This document shows, in pieces, positions 11,801 to 25,474 of a stretch of 64,000 nucleotides of DNA (positions are counted from its first letter, which is position 1; each line of letters begins with the position of its first letter). The notes under the pieces are model-generated. The model did no database searches, was not told the origin of the DNA, and saw nothing but the letters and a program-made list of their open reading frames with translations. The position numbers and the translations under genes are program-made. The stretch spans positions 874,172-938,171 of the forward strand of contig NW_002060959.1 in assembly GCF_000150275.1 (NCBI RefSeq), given 5' to 3'. Source of the DNA: Trichoplax adhaerens. Its lineage: Eukaryota; Placozoa; Uniplacotomia; Trichoplacea; Trichoplacidae.

Positions 11801-13850
11801 ATTATTACAGACGCTCACCAGCGCAATATAGCGAAACTTTGTTTTATTACTCTCAACTGCTTAGTAGAGGTTAGTTTACCATGCTATAAATAATGTGTGT
11901 TCATTATTCGCCTCATCTAATTATTGCATACTTTGCTATACCATAATTGTAATAAGTTTTATTTCTCATAAAGGATCAATATGCTAATGCCTATTTTCAT
12001 GATACCAACATCCAATTTGCAGTCAATATCTATAAAGCAGTACGTCATAATAATGATAATAACATTTTTTTATTTTTATGTCAAGTATAAAGTTTGATGT
12101 AATGCACCGCCGTCACTAATAATTATACCAAATGATTTTTTGCAGCCTATGCGTCATAGAAAAGAAGTAGTGAATAAAATTGCAACGCCTAATTCTCTAG
12201 CTTGTGCTATTCTAGGTAGGATGTCTGAGATGAATTATTGTATTATCTTTTCACTGCATAACTTGTATGCTGGTATTTCGATTTATAAATAGTATCAAAT
12301 TATATTTTACTTCAGATTTAATGACTGAGTTTATTGCAAGTCATCTGGTAAAAAAGTTACCCACGGATCTTTACGGGTAATGACTTGGCAGTAATGCATA
12401 GATTCATTCTTTAACTAATTATCAATCAGTTTATGTCACAGATTCTAATTCTCGATTCGTACAGCAAGTTAATGCTAGCTTAATTATCATAGATTCGCAG
12501 TAGGTATAATCCGTCGTTTGATCAGTTATCAAAAGAAGCACAGGATACGTTTGAATTACGATTGGCAGCCTCTTTGGACCGGTTCGTTTAGACAAAAAAT
12601 AAATATTTTCACTTATTTATCATCAATTAATCATTTTATTTGCAAATTTCTTGGGGGTGAGTAGTAATTTGGAGATCAAAGCTGACTATAATTTTTTCCA
12701 TAATTTTATTGCAGCTCTCATCTACTTAATAAAATTTCTACTTAGCAATGAAGCAACTTTAATCGCTAAAGCTGACATCTTTGCAACTATATTAGAGGTA
12801 AGGTACAAGCGTCTTATCCGCAGCGGCAGCAGCTTATTTTACTCAAATGCTCTCATTAATACATCGACACAAACATTCGCATTTTATTAGGTACATTAAC
12901 GCAGCTAATTATTGAGTTATTGGTAAATAATCATTTAATTCAAATTTCTAGGCATTAACCATATTCAACTTGTTCATCACATATGGTGATACATTCTTAC
13001 CTAATCCAAAGGAATATGATGAGCTTTATTATGAAATTATTAGAATGCATCAAGTGTTTGATAACGTTCATTCTATGTGTAAGCTATAAGTAAATATTAT
13101 AATCGAATGATTATTAGATGTCGCCTGAATTTTTTATTGTTTTATTAAAATATAAAGCTTTACGTCATACAAATGAAAATGGTATTTGGAAAGAATCATC
13201 TACAAAAGTAACTCGCGCTCTTGTCAATATTAGGTAAGATCTTGCAAACTATAGCGTTATTGCCTTGGAACTAACGCTACAATTACAGTAATCACCTGCT
13301 TTGCTTACTAGGTCAATCATCAGCCACTTTACATTGAAAATCGACTATTTCTCTGCCTCACATGATGGTCAAAGTCTCACTTCAGAACAGGTGTTGCAGA
13401 TGTTTTAATGCATTTCATTGCTTTTATACAGGTAGTTCATGACACTGTTGATTTGCTATGTTAACATTTCTTCGTCTACAATTTAAACTCAGGTACTATC
13501 TGTAGTTCGAAACAATTATGACAGTCTTACCTTAAAACTACAAGATTCTTTGGACCAGTTTGAAAGATATGCGGAAAAGCCAAAACATACATCATTTTTC
13601 ACTCAACTAGTACGTAAATTAAATCGGCCTACTATCAGTATAATTATACTACGCATGCTATTAACGAAATGGCACAACAGGTTGAATATTATTTTTACGA
13701 AACAATGATGAGCCTAAAATTTGTACTTTCCAATAATAAATTTTATAGGTTCGATCAATCACTTCAGCTGTCCGTAGAACAATTCCATTAGCAAATCTTG
13801 ACTATCAGCTGCTATTAGAAGAATATTCCAGCTTGGAAACGGATCGTTAG
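5895..13850 (+). CDS. ARMH3: ARMH3 (C10orf76) armadillo-like helical protein
   Basis: Peripheral Golgi protein; the family binds PI4-kinase beta and supports Golgi PI4P. Exons: 5895-6005, 8384-8440, 9285-9350, 9497-9577, 9761-9868, 9987-10032, 10175-10221, 10375-10449, 10581-10667, 10764-10820, 10900-10943, 11011-11071, 11161-11210, 11290-11365, 11455-11530, 11567-11719, 11811-11869, 11974-12039, 12146-12215, 12316-12376, 12493-12581, 12715-12797, 12952-13078, 13158-13233, 13312-13390, 13493-13609, 13749-13850. All phases agree and yield 707 residues against 689 in human. Recognisable blocks: [11 protein letters not shown] near the N-terminus, [26 protein letters not shown], and the strongly conserved C-terminal DUF1741 part with [19 protein letters not shown] and [10 protein letters not shown]. 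Intron 1 (2.4 kb) and intron 2 (with the 92-bp repeats) are long; the rest are mostly 80-250 bp. Confidence 0.95.
8685..9138. repeat. Five-copy tandem repeat, 92-bp unit, in ARMH3 intron 2
   Basis: The word ATAGGATAAGACTACTTTTG starts at 8702, 8794, 8886, 8978 and 9070, exactly 92 bp apart. Copies differ by only a few bases, mainly in the linker before the word (ATAAGC, ATATGC, ATACGC). The last copy breaks off after CTTCTGTATA. The unit contains the near-palindromic CTACACGTAG. Near-identity implies recent expansion. Confidence 0.97.
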
Positions 13851-16800
13851 TGATACCGGATTAGTACGCCATTTTCCAGATTACCGATACAGGCTCAATT
13901 AAGCCTAGCAAGTAAATGTGCAGATAAAACGTCACTAATGTAAATACAATTTTCAATATGATAAAAACATATTGGTTATTTTATCAGCATTTACATTAAT
14001 TTATAAATTACTATGATACGAGAAATTACAATTGAGTATCCATATTTAAATATTGTATTCATACTGAAGCAATTTACAAATTTACTTTAACGGACTGTAT
14101 GTATAGTATTACTAATCCATACAAGACGTGAAAAAAATTGTATACTGCTTGTATTACCTATCGATTTTTACTAAGCTTTGAGATACTATGTTACCTAGTT
14201 CTCTTTATGCTGAATGCATTGATGATCAATTTCTAAATGACAAGGCTTATTATTATCGAGCAGGCAACATGTATCATACGGCACTATTAATATTTGGTTT
14301 AGAAGATAATAATAGCAGCATATAATTGTAACTAATTGGTTACTGTAGTTATTTAGAGATTGTGGCACTCGGCGATATCGCTTATAAAATTTGTTGAAGA
14401 CGATTTCGGATAATATAATTGCCGGTTTATCTCTATAGTATATTAATATTTCTAAGTAGCTTTTAGGAAATATGATCAGCAAGTAATTTATATGCATTTG
14501 TTTATTTACTGCATCAAGATAACTTGCACAGAATAGTTTTTCCTTATACGCGTACATGCAATTAGGGCGGTACGCATAACTATGCAGCACTGAGGATATA
14601 ACATTGACTGCTAGTCATTTACAAGTAAATTTTCGTAATAAACTACGCGTTAATATCTTCTCTTTATTTATTATCAGTTTAATTGATAGATTTGATTGTC
14701 TTTGATAGAAACAGCTTTTACAAATTTACAACCGTACAACTCATTCAAACTTAACAGCTCAGTAATTATTTCACAAAACTCCTAGTATGACAATAATAGT
14801 AATTAAGGTATAACAATGATTATTTTGAGTGTGTAATTTACTAATAGCGACGGGAGATATTTCAGCACTACTTTTAATTACTCAAGATATGACGAGACAG
14901 TTTGGATGGAATTTAGATCTAATTATTTGTATAGATCAACTAGTTATATGACTATGTATTACTTGCTATTCCTTATATCCGTAGTAATTTATCGAAGCGG
15001 TACCCTGCTAAGACGTACCATTGTAAGAGTATGTATCATTTATTACGCATATACTAGTTGTACTTCACATACATGTATGTAGAAAATCAGCGTAGTATTG
15101 ATATTTCATAGAAGACTGTAACTAGATTCGTTACTATTTATTAAGTATGATATTCTCTGTAGCATTGTAACTAAGTCGCTCACTGGTATTAAAGCTACTA
15201 ATAAGAAATATGAAAAGTCGTGATCATGGCTGACAGCTAGCTCCGATAGTTATCAAAGATGAGATTAAAATTTGTAAGAGTTCTTATTATGAAGGATATG
15301 CAGTAAATTTATCCTTGTTTTGAATTTTTTTCATTACGTAAACTCTATATTAATACGACCGACCACTTTGCACAATTCTTCAAAGTCAGCACCGTGGCTT
15401 AATCTTTATCGTAACCTGACGACCTATAAATATCTCGATAATATAGCTAACGATATATGTCTGATATTGTTTCTTCCATTCCACTGTATCTCGACTTATT
15501 TTCAAATATCATAGAATAATTAATCCAAAAAGTAACAAATACAAAAATACAGTACGCGCCTACGCGGAATATCACGAGCGAGAGTTCGACTAGTCAGCAT
15601 AAAAGTAAAGACAATATTATGGAGTGTAAGGAAATTAATAGTATGCACGCGACCCTAAACCGTACTACAACTGTAAACAACCTAAAATGAATTTATGCTA
15701 ATGTCAATAAATTATTTAATTAACATGAAGTATTTACTAAATTTGGATGAATTTACATTATCTGAGTCGCTTAGCACTGAGTATATTGTATGCATTAATG
15801 CATATATGAATTTTTCTGGTTATTATATACTATACTACGTGTAGATCAAACTAGTAATCAACGTTAGAAGGTGAACTTTAATTATGGGTATCTGTTCCCA
15901 AAAAAGAATACCGTATAGACCAAGATATCTAAAGACATCATTCGTAAATGCAAATAAAATGCTACTTTTTCAATTTCACACATCGATATCGGCTAATATA
16001 TTTAGTACAAGGGTAGGCTCATAATATTCGTGCCTGCCAATTTAGCTGACTATTTATATATTTAGTTGTGACCAAACTATTGATGTAAACATCCGGTTCC
16101 ATGATGTTATATTAGCAAACAACTTCAATTGAAGCTATAAACATATTTTGAAATCCTTTTCGAACCTACATGTTTATACGTATTTGATTTCAATTGCCTC
16201 GTTATGTCAATTATGAGCGGTAGTACGGTAAAAAAAACTTCATGCATAGTTATTAGACTGGCATTACGTTTGAAAGCTATCAGAATGAGGTTGTAATGTA
16301 AAGATAGTATAAATAGAATTCTTAATTTTTTTATCACTTTTCAATTTTTAAGACTAATCAATTACCTATTTTTCATCTTCTTGTAGTGAATAGCATAAGA
16401 TTATTTGTATATCTTTACTAGGGTATAAATAAATAACTCTGCTTTAAATACTCTCTGCGCAGACCCACATCAGCAGGATACTACAAACTAATTTCTTATG
16501 TTATGTTAAATTATTTGCCAACGAATTTACCCGGTACATTTATTATCAAATGAATTGCAACCAGATAATATGTAAACTGGTACAGTATTAGCGCATTAAT
16601 AACATAACCCATGCATAAGAAGTGCACAATATATTTATCGTCTATAACAATATTCATTTCAGATAGACTAAAACATCAATTGATCGTTAAATTATGATTA
16701 TCAATTTCCTTTAAATTGGTAAGCATTGGCTTAGAAATACGTTACAACTTCAGAATATGGCTTACTGAATAATTCATTATCTGCATACTGTTAAGAATCA

Positions 16801-17164
16801 AGTTTTGATTTATTATTGCATAAGATACCTAAACCAGTGTACAACACCATTTAGTCTGATGATTTACTCCCAGATAAAGAAAGATCTAACAAATTAAAGT
16901 TCAATTTGCTTTTGACATTACTACATGATTGTTGAGATTAATATGCTAGACGTTTGCGATCAATCATCAATTTTAATTCTTCAGGCGTCTCTCACTCTTC
17001 AAGCTTTCAAGGAATTTCGTAGCTCGAACTATAAGACGAAGTGAAATTAATCAAAAACAATTCAGACATAGGAATTAGCTAGTCATTACTTTATATAGTA
17101 AATAGTAAAAAATTCGAATAATTAGTAAAAAATCAATCCAATTTGCAACGTATTACTTTTCGTC
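13851..17164. other. Intergenic, ARMH3 to first GPAT
   Basis: AT-rich DNA with no exon I can support. An open frame on the minus strand (14590-14195, 131 codons) has no recognisable motif and no splice context, so I treat it as chance. The 3' UTR of ARMH3 and the promoter of the first acyltransferase must lie at the two ends. Confidence 0.5.
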
Positions 17165-20100
17165 ATGAAACATCAAGACACCAAAAAATATTGCATTAAA
17201 TGGATAACCCATCGATTACTTATCTTATTACATATTCTATTTGGCATTCCCCTCGCTTTCCTTTTGACCTTCATCGTAATACCCGCTTCTTTTGAGGTTT
17301 CTTTTGGCACTGAATATTTCTATCTTCCCTTGATTCGTTGGATGTTCAAGGTAGAGTATACAAAATTGCTTATAATTAATGAATACACTTACTAATCATA
17401 TCAGTTTAAATAATAAATCAACATTGCTGGACATAGACAAATTTTAGATGCAGCCTAAAGTAACATTTATTTTTCAAGTAGAAGTGCGGAGCTGTATTTC
17501 AATTTAATTACCTGATGATTTCATTAGATTTTATTGATATAGCAGCACCTTAGAAGTCAGCAAGAATGAAGTTTACGTTTCTAAAATTCGATAACGTAGG
17601 ATGTTTATAATATCTTCTACTAGCTTGAGCTGTTTACAACATAAAAATTCTAGGTGATTTAGCTAATCCATTACACCACTACTTTCCTCGCCCTAATCCA
17701 TATCATGCCAAAGACTACAGAGATACTCTATGGGTTGTAGTGTAGTTAGAACCAACAAATCATTTCGTTACTCAACCGTTTGACCGTTTGCGAGTAGATC
17801 AATATATATGCTTTTTTGATCTTCTCTTCTGCTTCATATATTTAAGTAGCTTTACACAATCTCTAATCAATCATTGTGCAATAGCATTTAGGTACCGTAT
17901 ATTCAATTTTTTCTAATCTTTTTCCGTAAAAACTTCGATACTGCAAGAAGATACTCAGCAATTTGTTGCACGATGCTGCCATACCATCGTTCTTGTTTAT
18001 TAAGTATTAATACTGGATATGATGAAGAAGATAGCTTTATAATAAATAACTGAACTCATTTACTTAGTATAATTAGTAGATTACAAACAACCAACTACTA
18101 TATTATTTAAAATACGGGTATTTCTCTCGACTATGAAAACACTAATATGCAGTCACTACGGGTATTTAAAACGTTAACAATAGCGTAAACGCAATATGAT
18201 TTCATAGTAGACGGCATTCTAGATCGAAAGCATCTAAAAGCTCTTTGCTAATATTATAAATAAATCTTGCAAGTTAACTGCCGCAGATAATGAAAAGAAA
18301 TCCATTTAAATCAGCTGAAAGATATTACTGTAGATAGAGTTGCTTGTTTATTGCATATTACTCCATTGTCGATATCCTATTATGTATTAATTTCCTAGTT
18401 GCATCAATAATTATAATTTATACTGATATACGTATTTTAAAGATTATTTCTTAATGACTATGGTCATAATAGGAAAGTATTTCTGAACAATATTTGTTAA
18501 TGAAGATGATAATATTTTTTATTATTGATCAACTCAATTGTAAATAAGATTTTAATTTGTTTATTGCTATTCATCTAAAGTCGTTGCCCTTATTGTACTA
18601 ATTTATAGTGCAGTATTATGCTTACATACTTATTGCCCACTTACATAATATTTAGATAAAAACTTATTTGCTTTCAATAATAAAATCTAGCTCGTAAATC
18701 TTCGTCATGACCACAATCTTCGTTTTATATGCAAAAGACAGTTATAATAATTTGCTGTAATATGTACGAGCTATCATCCGTACTTACGTTTCTTATTTAG
18801 CGAAAACAAAATTCAGGTTTAATTATATTCACAAATTTCGCTGCATATCAATTTCTATCTAAATTGTTGCGTTTGTTCCAGTTTGCTAATAACATAATCG
18901 ATGATAACAAGCCTTTGGATATTAAGCAGCAAGGTAATTAAAACGAATCTAATAAAGAGCATGAAATTTATTTTCAAGATTTTGACATCGATATTGAAAT
19001 AATAACAAAATAAACTCTTAATTGATAAATTATGCTTTCCATAGAAATACATGATGCACAGCTGAAAATGCCTTCTTTGCCTAGCAAAACATTTAACAAT
19101 GAGAAAGACAAGATAGACTTTAATATAGATCATATCATGAATTTTACTGCCAGTGGTATGCAGGTAGGAATGGACTACGAATTTACAATCTAGTCAATTA
19201 ATTTGCTAACTGCAAGTATTAGTGCATCATCTTAATATCTCTGCAAGCTAGTAATATCAGATATATACGACTATTATTATCATTCATTATATGTAGCTAA
19301 GCATAACAAATTAACTTTATTGCGTGCGTATATTGAAACATCTATATAATTGCACATATTTATATGGCTTTACTTAAGATGATTTACGATCACATGCTAC
19401 GATATAAATCTACTATTAACAAACTTACTTCTACAGCTTATTTAAATCTACGAATATCATGGTACTAACGTATGGTAGTATGTTACAATTTCCAAATTTT
19501 GTAACAAGTACTAGATCTGCACTCAGCAAGGAGACCCAGTAATTAAGTTGAAGAACTAACTTTATTGTTAAAATGAAGAGTTTATATACTTTCTTTATTG
19601 TGACCTTTGATCTACTGACGTAGATCACAAGATCATCACTAACAGAAAGGTTTCCCTAGTTTAGTCATTACAAATAGACTATCATGCCAAGTATGGCAAC
19701 ATGAGAATACATATATAGGTAACCTTAATATAGTACCATAACTACATCTATATACGCCTGACGTGATAACATCGTGATATTTAACCATATATAGAAAGAA
19801 GGTAACATACTAATTATGTAACTATTACAGAACGTGACATAGTAATATTTATAAGATGTGCTAGATAGTAGAATATAAAGTAAATTCCATCAGTTTTCAT
19901 GCTATAGCGCAATTTCGATTTAAAATACCTGTGAAAATTTTATTGCTGTAGTTTACTAGGCTAGTACCCATTCTTGATCGTAATCCATCATTTCTTCCAT
20001 TCTAGGTCTTAAAATAAAAGATTTCTAGCAGTGCAGTATTCTATATTATTTATAAACTACAGATAACTTTAAGCAATTATGAAACTTTGATTTCCTGGAC

Positions 20101-22818
20101 TTGTAGGCTATCGTAGATGATGAAGTCTTGCCACGATTTTGGGCAACAGGTAATACTTTACATTATTTAAAAACGTCATAATCTATACGCTAGTAATCTT
20201 TTTTACTGTAGTGAAATGTCTGATAGTATTGATTAAAACATTTTCAACTTTCATGAGCTAGAATTATCTTCATGGAATTTATTAACAAGAACAAAGAAGA
20301 AATATCAGTTTAAAGAGTAAGTTATAATAAGTTCCAACTTTATATTACTACTGCTACACTTTCATTCGTAGATGGCATTAATATATCATTTTAAATATAC
20401 TCCTATATTTTCATCATGTCAATTATATAAATACCATGTGTATTTTCGTCCTTATAATGCCGTAATCATAGACCATCGCATATATGATGCGTTGTTTAAT
20501 TGTAATTATTAACCACATAATACTTTTACGGCAATTTTAAGCTTTCGCCTAACGCTTTTATGGATTCTTGGCATAATTATTCGATATGCTCTCTTTTTAC
20601 CCATAAGGTATAAATATATAAAATGTTTAAAACTAAATGCTATTTTCTGTGTTATATCATTATCTTGTGTCTTTCTATCATTTTAATATCATCATATAAT
20701 TAAATTACGATATGTTAATTAACCAAGATATTTACATTCTATACTTTGATAGAACTATACTTTTCGCCATAACACTCATCTGGTTCTTTCTCACGACAGT
20801 TACAGTCTGTTTATTGCCTGTAAATACTGGGTAATCCATATTGAATAACACTATTTTATAAATCAGTATTCGCTGTCTGTCCTTGGATAGCGGATCAAAA
20901 CTATCGCTAGATCAATCTCAAACGAGATTTATTACGACTATTGTTTAGATTACAAAGAAAGCTGCATAATTTTGCCTATCTAACAACGTTCCGAACTCTA
21001 GCGCGCGCGAATCGAGCTAAAGTTGGTGGAGTTTGTGTAACAAATCATGCATCACCACTAGATAGTGTAGTCTTATCAAGAGATAGATGCTATGCTATGG
21101 TCAGTCACTATTATTTTATTAATTTTATTTGTTGTAAGATCGAAACTACACTACAACGGCGTTAAAGATGCAATTTTAAGAGATAGTCAATTTACTTTCA
21201 TAAGACATCCAAATGAAATTTAATCCAAGAATGTAGAGTAGTTTGCAATATGATACGATAGAATAATATTGGCAAGAGATCAGTGCGATGCTTTGATACG
21301 TTATTAATTTTTCTGATTTTTTCATGCAAGATCGAAATATTGTCGAAAGTTAACCCAAGCAGTGGTTAAATACAGTATATATTAATTTAGTAAACTGCTT
21401 TCAATTATTTTAGATAGCAATAAGATAAGAGTTATTTTATTCCATGCTAACAGGTAGGACAAAAACAAGGTGGTCTACTTGGTATTTTGATTAAGAGTAT
21501 TATGTATAACAAATCCCATCTCTTATTCGAAAGATCTGAAGCCAATGACAGAAAAGCACTATGTAGAAGGTATAGTTATATTGCCATCATGACCCAATAA
21601 AGAAAGCTATTTTTAGTGGTAATTTAACTTAAAACATAAATATTTAATTATAATTTTTATCTACTGGCTAATAATATTTACAGGATGAAGGAACATATTA
21701 AAGACGATACCTTGAACCCGTTGTTAATTTATCCAGAAGGTTTGCAGATATCTAGTCAAGCTCATAAAGCAGGAGCAATCTCAGTTGACTTAAATGCGCT
21801 CTCATATATTTTGATGTAGGTACATGCGTGAATAGCACAGGTGTATTGCTATTTAAGAAAGGTGCATTTGAAATTGGTGGCACAATTTATCCTGTAGCCT
21901 TGGAGGTATTGTATTCTGTAGAATTGTTTAGATAGTTATCATCTAATAATTTGATCAAAAATCCAGTGATAAGTTGATAGCATTTTCTTCTCGGCAAATA
22001 AATTTAGAATAGTACAAGAGTTTCAAGCCTTTGTAGTTTTATAAGATACGCTAACATGCTTTTATCACATGATCTAAGTTTATAGCTGCTGCTAATTTTG
22101 ATTATTTTTGTATCCTAATAAATCAATACAGTATGACCTGATGTTTGGTGATATCTATTGGAACTCTTTAGCTAAAGGTTGGCTTAAATATCTTATTGGT
22201 ATATTTACTTGTTGGGGCTTAGTATGCAATGTTCACTACTTACCACCGGCGAAAATCAAGGTAAACGAATTGTATAATATTTATGATCAACCTATAAATT
22301 GATTAATGAGAAATAATCAGTAGTTTAAGTGTATTATTACGTGCTTCATAGCTATTTCCTAAAGTATATGAAATTATTTACGTCGTAACATCGTTCTACA
22401 CTTTGGTAATTAAACACTAGCCAAATGAAACCGTTATCGCTTTTGCCAACCGAGTCAAAACCGAGATTGCTAAACACGGACAAATACCTAATTTGCCTTG
22501 GTATACTACATAGATTTAGTAGCATTCAGTAGATTAATTATATTATCTCTATACATAACATATACAGTATGTATTACAGTTAAACATATAGCTGTGGATC
22601 TAGCTTCCATTTTTATTGCATCATTCTATCATTTCGCCTTTAGCGTAAATTATATAATTATTGAATAAAGTAAATATAGTATAATAAGTATATTACTAAT
22701 ATTTTACGTATCTTTCCAAACTATTTTAAGGGATGGACAATTGAAAAGATTAAATGTTAAGAAATCATTTCGATTGAAAGAGCAAGAATTTTACAGCAAG
22801 ATTTTAAAAACAGAATAG
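17165..22818 (+). CDS. GPAT3/4: Glycerol-3-phosphate acyltransferase GPAT3/4-type, tandem copy 1
   Basis: ER membrane enzyme, first step of glycerolipid synthesis (acyl-CoA + glycerol-3-phosphate to lysophosphatidate). Exons: 17165-17350, 19062-19163, 20107-20149, 20262-20316, 20542-20607, 20753-20830, 20949-21099, 21454-21569, 21684-21739, 21820-21905, 22132-22260, 22421-22500, 22731-22818; 411 residues, phases consistent. N-terminal hydrophobic segment (residues about 20-45), a second hydrophobic pair encoded by 20542-20830, then PlsC-type acyltransferase motifs: NHASPLD (HX4D, H210/D215), FERSE, YPEGT, IYPVAL, and a C-terminal WDGQLKR shared with GPAT4. Exon 20949-21099 corresponds to two exons of copy 2 fused, with 11 codons missing just before the HX4D block. 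Exon 2 start is chosen by phase; intron 1 (1.7 kb) could hide one more exon, since human GPAT4 has extra residues there. Confidence 0.88.
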
Positions 22819-22929
22819 AAATATTTCCATTTTATATGTTTAGCTCTAAAATCACCATTGAACGACGGTTAAGGACCATTACACTATCCTATCTAGCAGT
22901 CCATGATATTAAATTGATCTTTATGATAT

Positions 22930-24210
22930 TCACCCACCACCACCTCATCATTACAAATGTTTGTTACTGCAATTGACCAGATTGGTATAAATGCTAGTCT
23001 TAGTCATTTCATATATTCAAATCATGTACTACTATAGTATCTAGTATGGCACGGTTTTACTGCATCATACTACCATTTTCAATTTGATGTTACTGTATTC
23101 TATTAGATCAGATTTGATACTAATCATTTCGTGGATTAAACATTCTAAAAATCATGGACTACCATAGTATCTAGTTGGCCATCATTTTATGATACTACCT
23201 CGTCATTTTTTTCGATCTCTGCTAGTTTATTCTATGCGATTCAATTTGATACCAGCCATTTCATGTATTAAAATGGTGAGATTGTATAGTATCGAGTAGT
23301 CGATGACAATAATTACACCACCACGCCATTTTCAATTGCATGCTACTTAATTGTATCAGCTCCGATTTGATACTAGTTGTTTCAAGTACTAAAATGATCA
23401 ACTACTCTAGTATCTGTACTGTAGTAGTCCATGATATGATATTTATTTATCGTATCACCCGGTCATTTTCAATTCCATGTTACTGCATTGTATCAGATGC
23501 AATTTCGTACAAGTCATTTCATGTAATAAAATCATTGCTATAACATCTAGTCGAGTAGTCTATGATGTTATGCCATTTAATTTATGCGTATTATCAGACA
23601 TTCACTTGAAACTTGATGATAGCATCCATAATCGTCAAGTACTGCGATACTGTATTAAGTAAGTGATGTGATATGCTGTATACCAACTGGCTAATGATGG
23701 CGTAGCATATGCAAGCATAAAAGGAGACTGTTTTGCAAATGAAGATTATTTGTTTACGCATCCGCTCTGCAACGAATCAACGCTTTCTTCTTGTATTCCT
23801 CGACTTGTTTTCCCTTCTTCAATTTGCCAAGCAGAGCAATCCTATTATAACACACACACACACACACCATCTCCATCATCAATTTCATGTTAGTGTATTC
23901 TATCTGATCCGATTTCATATGTGAGTATTCACCCAAAGGCTAGAATGATCGACTACTCAATGTATGAAGTAATCGACGTGCCTGTATTATACCACCTCAC
24001 TATTTTGAATTCTCTATTCTATAAGTTACTGCATTGTATCCGATCCGATTTCAATGTAGTCATTTTATGTATTCAAATGATGGATTAGTCGAGCATCGTC
24101 AATTATTACTACACCATTGTCATTTTCAATTCTCTGCTACTGCATGCATGAAGGGACCATGCGAAGAATAAGTCGTCTACGTTGCATCGTATCCCATTGG
24201 ATTTTATAGC
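22930..24210. repeat. Diverged tandem repeat, unit about 115-135 bp
   Basis: Related blocks recur: CATTTTCAATT..ATGTTACTG-like words near 23072, 23332, 23463, 23877, 24004 and 24120, each followed by a TATCNGATCCGATTT-like word, a CATTTCATGTATT-like word, and TAGTATCTAGT with TGAT. Divergence between copies is large, so this is an old array. Interrupted by unique sequence and a microsatellite between about 23560 and 23870. Confidence 0.75.
23849..23868. repeat. (CA)n microsatellite
   Basis: An uninterrupted run of about nine CA dinucleotides. Confidence 0.9.
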
Positions 24211-25474
24211 TTTAAACGATGCATTCTTTGTTGACTACAATACATGCCATTAAACACGGTCATAGCCTTTCCAGGATCAAACACCATCTGGCCATTTTGA
24301 ATGGCTTATTCCTGCTATCCATCTCCTTGGACTGTCCATCTGCCATTGCTGCAATTGCTTGCTCTACGAGCTCGGACATTTTGAGCCATGGCATGAACAA
24401 TGGGATGAATCACCCGTCAATCGGTTGATTCTACTCAGTGACACACTCCTCGGGATAGCGTCAGTCGTCCATGGATCGGCTGAATCATCTTGGTGTCACA
24501 CATTCATCCAAGTCAATCACCGATTGATGTGAGTTTACCTATGCCCACGTACTGCAAAGTCAACAACGTTGTCGCCCCCTTATCATGTTGTTTCAACCGG
24601 TGATTGTGTCGATGAACGGGTGACCCTCAATGACGGTCAAGTGTAATGTACGGTCACGGCGTCGTTGAAAACGCCAGTAGAGTACAATACCAAGATTCAC
24701 ACGGCAAAGGTCAACCAACTGTGTTTGTCACACCGGTCGATTGGATTCAACGTTCAACACAATTGTGACAAGTCAGATCGCAATCGTACTGCTAAAAAGT
24801 GCCCCCAAAATATGGCGACCATCATCGACAACGCTTAAAACGTGGTAATACCGGGAATTTCTGCCATGAATACTATAGTGATACCATGACCAAGACAACA
24901 AGATTGAACATGGTTGCAAGTTGAAAAGTCAGTTAGCACTTAGCGCATGTTGAGGGATGATTCCTGTAGTCTGTCCTACTAAAATGAATACTAGATTGTG
25001 CTGTACTCTACACTGTACAGTACTGCATGAGCGACAGTTTTGCTCACTAGTCAGTCTTGACCATCGTTTGGATCATACTCAGTGGTGTATGTGTAGCAGG
25101 AGTTCTTTCAAGTTGATCCAAAGACTCTCTCATTTTTGTTCCCACTTCTCAAGCCACATTTTCTCAAAGTATATCTCTCTTTTTGAAGTCAAATATAGTC
25201 CTGAGACGGCAATTTTTCCATTCGACTACGCCACTAAAACTGTGCCATCTTGACAACAGGCGCAAATTGTTTCACAGACTTGATGTGTACAGTGTACAGT
25301 ACTTTTGACTGTCCGTAGTAGCGTATTAAGTACTGTGAAAAACAAACTGTTGGGCAGGTATTAAAACTAGATGCTAAGCTACGCCTCACCCACTGTAGAG
25401 GTGAGCGGCTGGTCCTGAGTCAAGACGAAACCGTTCCAATCTGTCGAAGCGGATGCAATAAATCAACAATCATC

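Larger units (their letters stand above)
22819..25474. other. Intergenic between the two GPAT copies
   Basis: No gene recognised. The left half holds a family of diverged repeats and a CA microsatellite (listed separately). About 24430-24900 is distinctly less AT-rich, with many GTCAAC/ACGGTCA words, similar in style to the patch at 44640-45130. GTACAGT-type palindromic words occur near 25010 and 25290. It must include the promoter of the second GPAT copy. Confidence 0.5.

Noticed and set aside
14195-14590. 131-codon open frame on the minus strand
   Set aside because: No recognisable motif, low-complexity Tyr/Leu/Ile-rich composition expected of AT-rich DNA, and no neighbouring exons.
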